Below, piece after piece: positions 15,388 through 22,746 of a stretch of 34,392 nucleotides of DNA. A program made the position numbers and the translations under genes. Origin of the DNA: an uncultured Bacillota bacterium (GTDB lineage: Bacteria; Bacillota; Clostridia; Christensenellales; Borkfalkiaceae); assembly GCA_949297575.1 (NCBI GenBank), contig CASFTB010000020.1:1-34392 (forward strand), given 5' to 3'. How positions within the stretch are numbered: position 1 is the stretch's first letter; every line of letters starts with the position of its first letter. The notes under the pieces are model-generated. The model was not told the origin of the DNA, did no database searches, and saw nothing but the letters and a program-made list of their open reading frames with translations.

Positions 15388-18300
15388 TCACCTGCTTTCC
15401 TTCTTCCTGCAGACCATCAGCACGGCGCCCGCCGCGAGGAGGACGCAGGCAATGCCGATGCCCGCCGTCGCCGCGATGCTGGAACCGCAGCCGCCTTCCT
15501 CCGTAGCCTGTGCGAGGGTGAGCGTTGCCGTGGTGCCGTCCGTATACGTTACGGCGATGTTGCCGTTCTCGTCGAGCTTGATGTCGGCAATGGTCTTGCC
15601 GGCCTGCGCGGCGATGGTGCGCTCGGTGCCGTCGGAGAAGGTGATGACGATGTTGCCGTCTGCGTTCAGGGAAATATCGGTGACCGTGGCCTCCTCTTCG
15701 GTCGTGCCGCCCGTAACGGTCAGCGTGACGTCATAGGTATAATTGGTCGCGCTGCTGCCGCCGGAGCCGCCGGGGCCGCCCGGGCCACCGGGGCCACCGG
15801 GGCCACCGCCGCCCGGCATACCGCCGCCGGGCATACCGCCGCCCGCAGAAGAGCTGCTGACCGCCGCCTGCACGGTGAAGGTGAGGGTGCCCGCCTTCGT
15901 CGGCGTGCCGGAAATGACGCCTTCTTCCGTGATGGAGAGGCCGAAGGAGGCGATATCACCGGAAACGACGCTGTATTTGACGGTGCTGTCGGCCGAGATC
16001 GCATCCCCTACCGTCTCGATCTGCATCCAGAAATCTTTGCCCACTTCGGCGCTCGTATCGGAGCCTTCCTTGATGCCGAAGGAGGAAGCGATCTCAAAGG
16101 TATATGTACCTTTCAGCCCGCTCGCAAGCTCGGAGCTGACCCAGCCGTCGATGAGGCATTCCACCGTGACGGTGAAGGTGCCCGCCTGCGTCGGCGTACC
16201 GCTGAAGGTGCCGTCAGAGGAGAAGGAGAGACCTGCGGGCAGGGTGCTGCCTTCCGCCAGCGAATAGACCGCCGTAGAGCCGTCCAAATCCATCGCCTTC
16301 GTCTCTCCCTTCTTGGTGAGGGTGACGGAGACGTCGTCCATCTCTTTGCCCTGCGTCGCCTCGATTGTATCGGAGCTGACTTCCGCCAGGTAGAAACCGT
16401 TGAGGACGTCGTTGCTTTTGGCGTCCGCATACAGGATGCGGGCAGCCGTGGCGCGCAAGTAGTAGTACTGGGTATCATTGTCCTTGCCGTCGACGGAGAC
16501 CGTCTTGGTCGCGGCATTCCAAGTACCCTGGATGTTGGGGACGCCGCCGCCCAGGGGCAGAGGAATGCAGTAACCGCGCATCATGCTCTCCATGGTCGTG
16601 CACTGCGAAACGCCCGAATAACCGTCCGTAATGTAGAAGCCTTCCCAGCCCCATTCCTTGCAGACGAGCTGCTCGAGCACCTGGTTGTTGGAACTCAGCG
16701 GAACGCCGCAGAGGCGGGCAAAGCCGGTCATTGCGCCGCTGGCGCCGCCTTCCTGCATCGCCATCTGGAAGACTTTGAGGTAGATCTGGCGGGCTGCCTG
16801 CTCGGAGACCCAGACGTTGTTGCACATGCCGTCGCGGTTGGTCTCCATATCGTTAAACGCGAAGTGCTTGAGGTAGCAGGTGACGCCCCTGGATTCGATG
16901 CCGAGGGTCATGGCAGCGGCCATGTAGCCGCCCTGGATGCCGTCCTGCGAGAAATATTCGGCGTTGCGCCCGGAGAAGGGAGAACGGTGCGTATCCAATT
17001 CCGCGCCGCCCCAGCCGCTCCAGCCGCGCAGGATCTCGATGTTGCCGCGGGAAACGCCGACACGGTACGAGAGATCGGCATTCCATGTCGCGGAGAGCGT
17101 CGGAGAATCGACCCAAAGGAAAGTGCCGCCTGCCGTACGGACGTCGTTGTAGCTGTCCGCCTGGGTGGAGGAGCGCTTGCCGATGGTCGCGAGCGCGGAG
17201 GTCGTCCACATGCTGTTCTGGCGCTCGACGAGCAGCTTGAGCTCGTCGATGGTGAGCTGATTCATGAACTTATCCCACTGCGCGTTGAAGCCGCTCTTCG
17301 TCGTCTCGTCATACAGGGGGATGCCCATCATCTCGTCAAGGGTGATATCATACAGTCCGGTCTCGGGGTCGGCAACGCCTTGGCCCTGATCCCAGCCCCA
17401 GTCGGAGCCGATCTCGCGGTACCAGGGGTCGCTCTCCTGGTCGCTGGTGTCAAAGTCGTCCCAATAATTCCAGTTTTTGACCACCGTATTGTTGAAGGTG
17501 AGATCCTTCGCAATGTCGGGCGCGGCAGGCAGAGGCTTTGTGACGATGGTAGCCCTGGAGAGTTGCTCCATGGCCGTGCCGCCGCTCGCCATGAGATCCG
17601 CCGTGCGGAGGGAGTTGTATTTCAGGTAGTGCTTTTCATCCGTGGATTCGGCGATGGTGCCGCGCTCCTCGGAGAAGAGTGCCGTCGCGAGGTTGTCGCT
17701 GAAGTCGTCCAGCTCGAGCTCGACCACACTGTCGAGCGAGAAGGTGATCTCGTCGTATGCGTCTTCCGTATTGGCGACGTCGGTGGCGACGTCGTAGTGC
17801 GCGCTCGCCATGGCGCGGATGGTGTACGTGCCGGGATCCAGCTCGTAGCCCGTGCCGCCCTTTTCGTTCTTGTCGTTGTAGTCGAAGGACGCCATATCCT
17901 GCACGTTGACCTGTACGTCGACGGTCTGGCTCTGCCCGGGGGCGAGCTCGTCCGTCTTAGCATAGCCAACGAGGGTCACGAAGGACTTTTCGAGGGAGGC
18001 CGTTTCCGCATCGTAAGGCGCGGAGACGTAGACCTGCACGACCTGTTTGCCGGCGACGCTGCCCGTGTTGGTGACGGTGACGGGGATGTAGAGTGTCTTT
18101 GCCTGCGCGGGCTTGCCCTCGGCGGAGGCGAACAGCGTTTCGAGGTCGCTCGTTGCGAGATCGAAGCCGCTCACGGCGCCGTTGTTGCCAGTCGCATAGA
18201 TGTCGTCATCTTCGATGTTGAAGCTGAAGCTCGTATAGGAGAGGCCGTGGCCGAAGGAATACGCCACGTTCTTTTCCCACCAGTCGTTCGCCGTCTGTGC

Positions 18301-19497
18301 TGCCGTCGCGGCGCTCGACGCCAAGAGAGACTGATAGTACTCGTAATAGTACGTCTCCCAATAGGCGTAACCGAGGTAGATATCCTCCTCGTAGTCGGTG
18401 CCGTAGTACACTTCTTTGTCGTGCGTGCCCCACACGTCGTTGCCCGTCTTCTCGGGGTTGAGCGTCGCCGTGGTGTTCACGTTGCCGTCGCGGTACATGT
18501 TTTCGGTGCCGACCTGCACGCCGTAGCCGAAGTTATACCAGGTAGGATCCGCCGAAAAATCCGTATTCCACTCGTCGACCAGCTTGCCCGAAGGGTTCAC
18601 GAGGCCCGCGAGGATCTCGCCGACGGCCATGTGCCCCGTTTCGCCCGGCCTGCCCATCAGCAGGATGGCGTTGATCTGCGGGTCGGCCTTGAGGTTGTAC
18701 ACTTCCATCGCGTTCGCCGTATTGAGCACGATGACGACCTTGTCGAACCTGCCCTCGACGTACTCGATGAGCGCCTCTTCGCTGTCGGTCAGCTGCAGGT
18801 AGTGCTTGTACTCCGTGTCGCCTTCTGCCTTATACTTCGCGCCCTCGTTGGCGACGCTCGAAAAGTCGGTGTCTTCCTTGTCCGCGGTGTAGAGCGCCTC
18901 GTGCCTCCAACCCATATCCTCGCCCTTGTACTCGTTGTCCTCGGGCTCGTCCGTGACGGTGTCCGCGTCCGCGCCCTCGCCAGCGTTCCTGGAGAGGACG
19001 ATGACGGCGGCGTCGTTGTACATGTTGAAGGTGGATTCGAGCGCCGCGCTGAACTGCGTGGTCTCGCTGCCGATGTTGGCCGCACCGCCCATGCCCGAAT
19101 AGTAATCGGCAAGCATGGGGTTGACGGTGAAGCCCGCGCCGACCAGGCTGTCATAGATGGCGCCGCGGTCGCTGACGTCCGGCCCGTTGGCGATGGAATT
19201 GGTGTTGCCGCTGCCGCCGACCAGTACCGCGGAGCTGACGCCGAACACGCTGACGTACTCTTTGCCCGTCAGAGGCAGAGTGCCGTCGTTCTTGAGCAGG
19301 ACGTTGCCCTCTTCGGCGACTTCGAGGTTGATCTCCCCTGCCGCTTCCAGCGCCTCGTCATAGGTGGGATAATCCGGGTAATACTTTCCCCCCAGTGGTC
19401 CCGCCGAGGCTGCGATCGTCAACATTCCCAGCGAGCACGCGAGTGCGAGAGACAAGCCGAATGTCAACAATCCTGTCGCTTTTTTCTTGTTTTTCAC
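15388..19497 (-). CDS. Very large secreted domain-permuted GH3 glycosidase with Ig-like domains, Gly/Pro linker and C-terminal anchor, 1369 aa
   Basis: GTG start with an AAGGAGG site. Signal peptide about 1-32. The GH3 C-terminal domain comes first (EGNVLLKNDGTLPL near 55-70; NPSGKLVDEW near 300), then the Fn3-like domain (about 470-600), the catalytic barrel (about 730-980) with DTHRSPFSGRNAEYFSQDG, KHFAFNDME and probable nucleophile Asp958 in FYITDGY, and two putative Ig-like domains (about 1040-1215; LPAGLSFSSDGTFSGTPTQAG). A Gly/Pro/Met-rich linker follows (about 1218-1247), then two short 'DGNI-x-DGT' repeats (about 1265-1325) and a membrane helix (about 1335-1362) ending CRKKESR. It is probably exported and tethered by this helix. 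It is first gene of module A, behind promoter 19638-19666. Substrate is unknown. Confidence 0.92.
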   Translation of the reverse strand: MKNKKKATGLLTFGLSLALACSLGMLTIAASAGPLGGKYYPDYPTYDEALEAAGEINLEVAEEGNVLLKNDGTLPLTGKEYVSVFGVSSAVLVGGSGNTNSIANGPDVSDRGAIYDSLVGAGFTVNPMLADYYSGMGGAANIGSETTQFSAALESTFNMYNDAAVIVLSRNAGEGADADTVTDEPEDNEYKGEDMGWRHEALYTADKEDTDFSSVANEGAKYKAEGDTEYKHYLQLTDSEEALIEYVEGRFDKVVIVLNTANAMEVYNLKADPQINAILLMGRPGETGHMAVGEILAGLVNPSGKLVDEWNTDFSADPTWYNFGYGVQVGTENMYRDGNVNTTATLNPEKTGNDVWGTHDKEVYYGTDYEEDIYLGYAYWETYYYEYYQSLLASSAATAAQTANDWWEKNVAYSFGHGLSYTSFSFNIEDDDIYATGNNGAVSGFDLATSDLETLFASAEGKPAQAKTLYIPVTVTNTGSVAGKQVVQVYVSAPYDAETASLEKSFVTLVGYAKTDELAPGQSQTVDVQVNVQDMASFDYNDKNEKGGTGYELDPGTYTIRAMASAHYDVATDVANTEDAYDEITFSLDSVVELELDDFSDNLATALFSEERGTIAESTDEKHYLKYNSLRTADLMASGGTAMEQLSRATIVTKPLPAAPDIAKDLTFNNTVVKNWNYWDDFDTSDQESDPWYREIGSDWGWDQGQGVADPETGLYDITLDEMMGIPLYDETTKSGFNAQWDKFMNQLTIDELKLLVERQNSMWTTSALATIGKRSSTQADSYNDVRTAGGTFLWVDSPTLSATWNADLSYRVGVSRGNIEILRGWSGWGGAELDTHRSPFSGRNAEYFSQDGIQGGYMAAAMTLGIESRGVTCYLKHFAFNDMETNRDGMCNNVWVSEQAARQIYLKVFQMAMQEGGASGAMTGFARLCGVPLSSNNQVLEQLVCKEWGWEGFYITDGYSGVSQCTTMESMMRGYCIPLPLGGGVPNIQGTWNAATKTVSVDGKDNDTQYYYLRATAARILYADAKSNDVLNGFYLAEVSSDTIEATQGKEMDDVSVTLTKKGETKAMDLDGSTAVYSLAEGSTLPAGLSFSSDGTFSGTPTQAGTFTVTVECLIDGWVSSELASGLKGTYTFEIASSFGIKEGSDTSAEVGKDFWMQIETVGDAISADSTVKYSVVSGDIASFGLSITEEGVISGTPTKAGTLTFTVQAAVSSSSAGGGMPGGGMPGGGGPGGPGGPGGPGGSGGSSATNYTYDVTLTVTGGTTEEEATVTDISLNADGNIVITFSDGTERTIAAQAGKTIADIKLDENGNIAVTYTDGTTATLTLAQATEEGGCGSSIAATAGIGIACVLLAAGAVLMVCRKKESR
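15757..15844 (-). repeat. Short tandem GC-rich repeats encoding the Gly/Pro linker
   Basis: The plus strand carries several copies of 9-bp units of the type GGCCACCGG and CCGGGCATACCGCC. They encode collagen-like GPGGPGG and GGMPGG steps in the linker of the 1369-aa GH3. Such tracts can vary in copy number; multiples of 9 bp keep the frame. Confidence 0.7.
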
Positions 19498-19637
19498 GAA
19501 ACAAGACCTCCTTAAAAGATTTTTATAAATTGCGCAGCCGCGGATATAAACATATATCCCCGAGACCGGCCGCGCGATCTATCCGCCGCGGGCGGGGGGC
19601 GGCGCCGAAACGCGCCCTTTTCCCCCGACCCGCAAGC
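19498..19637 (-). promoter_or_regulatory. Leader of the module A GH3 gene
   Basis: The leader is about 135 nt. It holds a perfect 7-bp stem GGATATA/TATATCC with a 4-nt loop (19542-19559), a GC-rich region near 19575-19605, and the AAGGAGG ribosome site near 19506-19512. No known riboswitch class was recognised. Confidence 0.45.
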
Positions 19638-19666
19638 ATTTTAATACAGCCGCGGCGGCTTTTCAA
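19638..19666 (-). promoter_or_regulatory. Sigma-A-like promoter of module A
   Basis: On the minus strand TTGAAA (19661-19666) and TAAAAT (19638-19643) are 17 bp apart and point into the 1369-aa GH3 gene. The spacer is GC-rich. The nearest LytTR-type box ends 10 bp upstream of the -35 element, the position expected for an activator of this family. Confidence 0.72.
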
Positions 19667-19676
19667 GATTTTCTGC

Positions 19677-19746
19677 ACGAACGGTATCTGAGGTGCACGA
19701 CCCGCCGCATGAAAACACAAACGGTCAGATTCTCGACACGAACTGC
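19677..19746 (-). promoter_or_regulatory. Array of LytTR-type 9-bp direct repeats upstream of module A
   Basis: Read on the minus strand, ACCGTTCGT (19677-19685) and ACCGTTTGT (19717-19725) fit the LytTR consensus [TA][AC][CA]GTTN[AG][TG] at every position. GCAGTTCGT (19738-19746) fits at eight of nine. A degenerate copy, GCGGGTCGT (19697-19705), fills the gap. Steps between boxes are 20, 20 and 21 bp, two helical turns, in one orientation. The consensus is known for AgrA/ComE-type regulators. That the regulator at 19950-20690 binds here is inference. Confidence 0.65.
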
Positions 19747-19890
19747 ACTTTTTGCCCCCCATCCGTGCTGGCCGCAAAAGGGAACCGGCCGTTTGTGAAG
19801 GGAGAAGCGGATCTTTTTCGGCGGGGCGATCCTGTGAAATTCAGAATGAGGATACTTTTATTTCGCCTGCTCGAAACAAACGCAACGGGC
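19747..19890. other. Gene-free stretch between operator array and regulator terminator
   Basis: No gene or further clear motif is seen in this stretch. Confidence 0.35.
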
Positions 19891-19926
19891 AAAAAAATAA
19901 GAGCCCCGCAAACCTGCGGAGCTCTC
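19891..19926 (-). terminator. Intrinsic terminator of the kinase-regulator operon
   Basis: On the minus strand an imperfect stem (AGAGC-t-CCGCA paired with TGCGG-g-GCTCT, 4-nt loop) is followed by TTATTTTTTT. It begins about 23 bp after the stop of the regulator gene at 19950 and separates it from module A. Confidence 0.82.
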
Positions 19927-19949
19927 TGTCCTTGTAAATTTCTGTATTC

Positions 19950-20690
19950 TTATTGGTCGAGATTGACGAACCCGTTCTTTGTGCCGTATTCTAGCCAGAG
20001 CAATTTGACTTCCTTCTTTTTGGAGCGCGCGAGGGGGACAGAGGCGCCCGTCGTGAGGTGGAGCTCTGTATTTTCGATGCGCCTGATATAGCGGTAGTTG
20101 ACGATATACCCCTTATGCACGCGGATAAAGCCCTTCTCCCGCAGCAGCTCTTCGATGATCTCCATGCGCGAAGAGATCTCTATTTCGGGCTGCCCGTAAA
20201 GATGGACGTGCTGGGTGTGCAGGCTGCTTTCGATATAGACGACCTGTTTGACATTGACCCGAAAGCCGCCCGTCTTTGTCGGAAAGAGGATCATGTCTGC
20301 CGACAGCTCGGGGTTCGCCTCGAGAAACAGGCGCACCGTCTCGTTGAGGTCTCCGACGAATTTGCTCTTGCGCACAAAGCCGAAGGGCTGTACGGCGAAG
20401 GTATCGAACATCCTGTCCTCGCGGGCGGTGACGAAGATGACGGGCACGTTGTTCTTCTGCCTGCGCAGCCACTTGGCAAAGGTGATGCCGTCCTCGCGCG
20501 GCATGTCGATATCCAGAAAAATGGCGTCGTAGGAAATGCTCGCCATGCGCGCGCGCAAGCTCGACGCCGCACTGTATGTATCGACGTCGGCGGGGATGCC
20601 GAAGCTCTGGAAGCTCCCCTTCACCGCCGCCGCGTACGTCATCAGGGACGCAGCGTCGTCATCGCATACGCAAACTCGGATGCTTTTCAT
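19950..20690 (-). CDS. LytTR-family response regulator, 246 aa
   Basis: Receiver domain at about 3-125 with the acidic pair in VCDDD near residues 8-12, phosphoacceptor Asp in IFLDIDMPRED (near 62) and Thr in FVTARED, followed by a LytTR DNA-binding domain (about 140-240; VVYIESSLHTQHVHLY, FIRVHKGYIVNYRYI). It ends with a short acidic/aromatic tail. A GGAGGAGAAAGG site precedes the ATG. The partner kinase lies 107 bp upstream. Its target is probably the box array directly downstream of its own terminator, ahead of the module A GH3 gene. It is paralogous to, but clearly diverged from, the regulator at 1739-2452. Confidence 0.93.
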   Translation of the reverse strand: MKSIRVCVCDDDAASLMTYAAAVKGSFQSFGIPADVDTYSAASSLRARMASISYDAIFLDIDMPREDGITFAKWLRRQKNNVPVIFVTAREDRMFDTFAVQPFGFVRKSKFVGDLNETVRLFLEANPELSADMILFPTKTGGFRVNVKQVVYIESSLHTQHVHLYGQPEIEISSRMEIIEELLREKGFIRVHKGYIVNYRYIRRIENTELHLTTGASVPLARSKKKEVKLLWLEYGTKNGFVNLDQ

Positions 20691-20730
20691 TTTGCCTTTC
20701 TCCTCCGTTCAAACGGCTCCGTAAACTGCC

Positions 20731-20758
20731 CTGCCGCGTTTTTGAAAAAACGCGGCAG
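20731..20758 (-). promoter_or_regulatory. Hairpin between kinase and regulator genes
   Basis: A nearly perfect stem of about 13 bp (CTGCCGCGTTTTT paired with AAAAACGCGGCAG) lies in the 107-bp spacer. Another GC inverted repeat lies nearby at about 20779-20796. On the minus strand the T-run is inside the stem rather than after it, so termination would be weak at best. It may tune the kinase-to-regulator ratio. Confidence 0.45.
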
Positions 20759-20797
20759 AGGGCCCTCTGCCTGTATCACCGCGCGCACGCGCGCGGA

Positions 20798-22171
20798 TCA
20801 GCTCTTCTCTCCGTACCTGATGTCCAGCATCACGTCGACGTAAAACATGTTCTTTTCGACGCGGCGCAGGACCTGCCCGTCGTATTTTTTCGCGATGTCG
20901 TCCACGATCTTCGAGCCGTACCCGTGCAGGTCTCTGTTCGGTTTATCCGTCTCGAGGGAGAGCGCCGTCTCCGCGCGCCCTTTGGCGACGGTGTTGGAAA
21001 AGCGCAGGATGAGGTAGCCGTGCACGATCTGCACGCTCACCTCGATCAGGCGCGGGCCTTCTTCTATCTTTTCGCACGCCTCTATGGCGTTGTCCATCAG
21101 GTTCGTGATCAGCCCGCCCATGTCGGACGCGGAGACGGGCATCTCGGGAGGGACGACCAGCTTTGTATTTACCTCGATATCCTTCGCCGCCGCCTTGGCT
21201 ATCTCTAAATTAAAGGCCATATCGAACGCGGCGTTGCCCGTATCCACGCGGGAAAGGGGCACGATCGCCTCGCGGTTGATCTCGCCGAAATACGCCTCAA
21301 GACGGTCATATTGCTTGCTCTCGAGCAGGCCCTGCATGATGGCGTACCTGTTTTTGATCTCGTGCCGGATCTTATACATCTGTTGGAGGTTGCTTTCGTT
21401 GAGGGCGATCATCGTCTCCCTGTTCTCCTGCCGCATCGCCGCCTGGCTCAGTTCCATGTTCAGTTCGTTTGCCCCGATGTTGCGCAGGAGGAAGAAATAG
21501 CAGGCAAAGATAAAGACGATGATGCAGAGCAGCGTGATCATGATATACAGGTTGGCATAAAAGCTATACCGGTATTCCGCCGTGCCTTCAAAGGCGGCGA
21601 AATAATGCATGAAGGCGCTGCGCAGGATGGCGAGCGTCAGGCCGATGGCGCTGTAGCCGAGTACCTCGACGACAGACAAAACGGGTATCTCTCTGAATCT
21701 ATCTATATTAAAGATGCGCAGAAGGAGCGCCACCGCCACAGTGCTGCACATCAGCCCGCAGCGCAGCAGCTCCGCGTGCGGGTTGATCACCGCGGAACTG
21801 ATCACGCTCGTCAGGCACCCGCCCACCTCGATGATGCAGTGATTGATGGCATATATAGAGGCGGCGAGGATGACGCGGGATTGCCACTTATAGTTTGAGA
21901 ACAACCATGCATACAGTACCGTGACGACGAGTTTGGGCAGGTAATTGATGACGATGTCCTCCTCCGTGACGAGGCTGACCGCGCCGCCGAGCAGCAGGAG
22001 GGAAGCATACATCCCCGCCGCGTGCGCGAGCAGGAGCAGTGCGTTTTTTACGTTCAGCCCCGGCCTGTGATAAAAGAGGACGAGGAGCGCTAAAATGATC
22101 GTGCCCCAGTCAAAGCTGCCGGACAGGCCGAAGACCCTCCCCATATAATACGTTCTGAGTTGTTCTATCAT
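20798..22171 (-). CDS. AgrC-like sensor histidine kinase (GHKL ATPase), 457 aa
   Basis: Membrane sensor kinase. Residues about 15-235 contain around six hydrophobic helices. The phosphoacceptor region follows (MYKIRHEIKNRYAIMQGLL), then a GHKL ATPase with N box (LMDNAIEACEKI) and G box (GYGSKIVDDIAKKYDG). An AAAGGAGCG ribosome site precedes the ATG. It is first gene of a kinase-regulator operon from the promoter at 22258-22286. The two kinases of the window share layout but little of the sensor sequence, so they probably sense different cues. The ligand is not apparent, and no AgrB/AgrD-like peptide genes were seen nearby. Confidence 0.92.
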   Translation of the reverse strand: MIEQLRTYYMGRVFGLSGSFDWGTIILALLVLFYHRPGLNVKNALLLLAHAAGMYASLLLLGGAVSLVTEEDIVINYLPKLVVTVLYAWLFSNYKWQSRVILAASIYAINHCIIEVGGCLTSVISSAVINPHAELLRCGLMCSTVAVALLLRIFNIDRFREIPVLSVVEVLGYSAIGLTLAILRSAFMHYFAAFEGTAEYRYSFYANLYIMITLLCIIVFIFACYFFLLRNIGANELNMELSQAAMRQENRETMIALNESNLQQMYKIRHEIKNRYAIMQGLLESKQYDRLEAYFGEINREAIVPLSRVDTGNAAFDMAFNLEIAKAAAKDIEVNTKLVVPPEMPVSASDMGGLITNLMDNAIEACEKIEEGPRLIEVSVQIVHGYLILRFSNTVAKGRAETALSLETDKPNRDLHGYGSKIVDDIAKKYDGQVLRRVEKNMFYVDVMLDIRYGEKS

Positions 22172-22257
22172 TCCGCCGCTCCTTTGCCCCGCCGTACGGG
22201 CACTCCCTTTTTCTCAGACGCGGCGTATCGCCGCACAGACCTCGCGTGTTTTCTATG

Positions 22258-22286
22258 ATTATAACACACCCGAATCATTTTTTCAA
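22258..22286 (-). promoter_or_regulatory. Sigma-A-like promoter of the kinase-regulator operon
   Basis: TTGAAA (22281-22286) and TATAAT (22258-22263) on the minus strand are exactly 17 bp apart, pointing into the 457-aa kinase gene. The leader is about 80 nt. Confidence 0.78.
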
Positions 22287-22295
22287 TCGTTGTTT

Positions 22296-22317
22296 GCACT
22301 TTCCGTGCACTTTCCGT
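22296..22317. repeat. Tandem 11-bp direct repeat upstream of the kinase promoter
   Basis: GCACTTTCCGT occurs twice head-to-tail with no spacer, starting 10 bp upstream of the -35 element. One helical turn between copies suggests side-by-side protein binding. Confidence 0.6.
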
Positions 22318-22615
22318 CGGCACTGTATTCAGAAACAAAATAAACTCTGATCAATACCGAAATAACCCGCATCGCATACATGAGCATGCGTCCGACGGCC
22401 TTCAGCCAACCAAGGAACGAGCCGGAAGTACGCCGGATATCGTTCCGATTCGTGAAGAGCATACCGCCCGTTCGCCGCCCTTTTTAGCTGCGGAATAACA
22501 GCCTTCCCATAATACAGACGGGTCCGGCCCGGGTTGATCGCTTCTTTGCACACGCTATAAGCGAAACGAATACAGCGTATATAAATTTGTGATATCGGCA
22601 CTTTTTTGCATTTGA
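22318..22615. other. Gene-free part of the divergent kinase/glnN intergenic region
   Basis: Nothing convincing is seen. A 90-codon minus-strand open frame covers much of it but has no ribosome site or recognisable features. Confidence 0.35.
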
Positions 22616-22644
22616 TTGACAGCCGCGCCCGCTCGGGCTATAAT
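22616..22644 (+). promoter_or_regulatory. Consensus sigma-A promoter of glnN
   Basis: TTGACA (22616-22621) and TATAAT (22639-22644) match consensus exactly with a 17-bp spacer. Such a strong promoter suits a gene controlled after initiation, which agrees with the terminator in the leader. Confidence 0.92.
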
Positions 22645-22665
22645 AGCACTATCAAACGAATGCAG

Positions 22666-22721
22666 GCAACAAAGGCGTTGCAAAGCTCCCGGAAGAGAGG
22701 AAGCTTTGCGGCGTCTTTTTT
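22666..22721 (+). promoter_or_regulatory. ANTAR-type antitermination leader of glnN
   Basis: The leader carries a small hairpin, GCAAC-AAAGGC-GTTGC (22666-22681), whose hexaloop has A at position 1 and G at position 4, the signature of ANTAR-bound RNAs. It overlaps by 2 nt a terminator stem (GCAAAGCT at 22680-22687 paired with AGCTTTGC at 22702-22709, then TTTTTT at 22716-22721). A stabilised first hairpin would therefore disfavour the terminator. The canonical second hexaloop hairpin was not clearly found. The gene for an ANTAR protein lies in this window at 32008-32550. Confidence 0.7.
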
Positions 22722-22746
22722 GTTTGCGCACCCGGAGGTATAAATC

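Noticed and set aside
15301..19515. 1404-codon plus-strand open frame opposite the largest GH3 gene
   Set aside because: Antisense shadow; the minus-strand protein has signal peptide, GH3 motifs and anchor, whereas this frame shows no motif.
19498..19949. Hidden AgrD-like signal peptide gene near the kinase-regulator pair
   Set aside because: No short frame with a ribosome site, an amphipathic leader and a central Cys was found, and no AgrB-like gene exists in the window.
22329..22601. 90-codon minus-strand open frame upstream of the kinase
   Set aside because: No ribosome site, no recognisable features, and it lies in the region between divergent promoters; a real small protein cannot be fully excluded.
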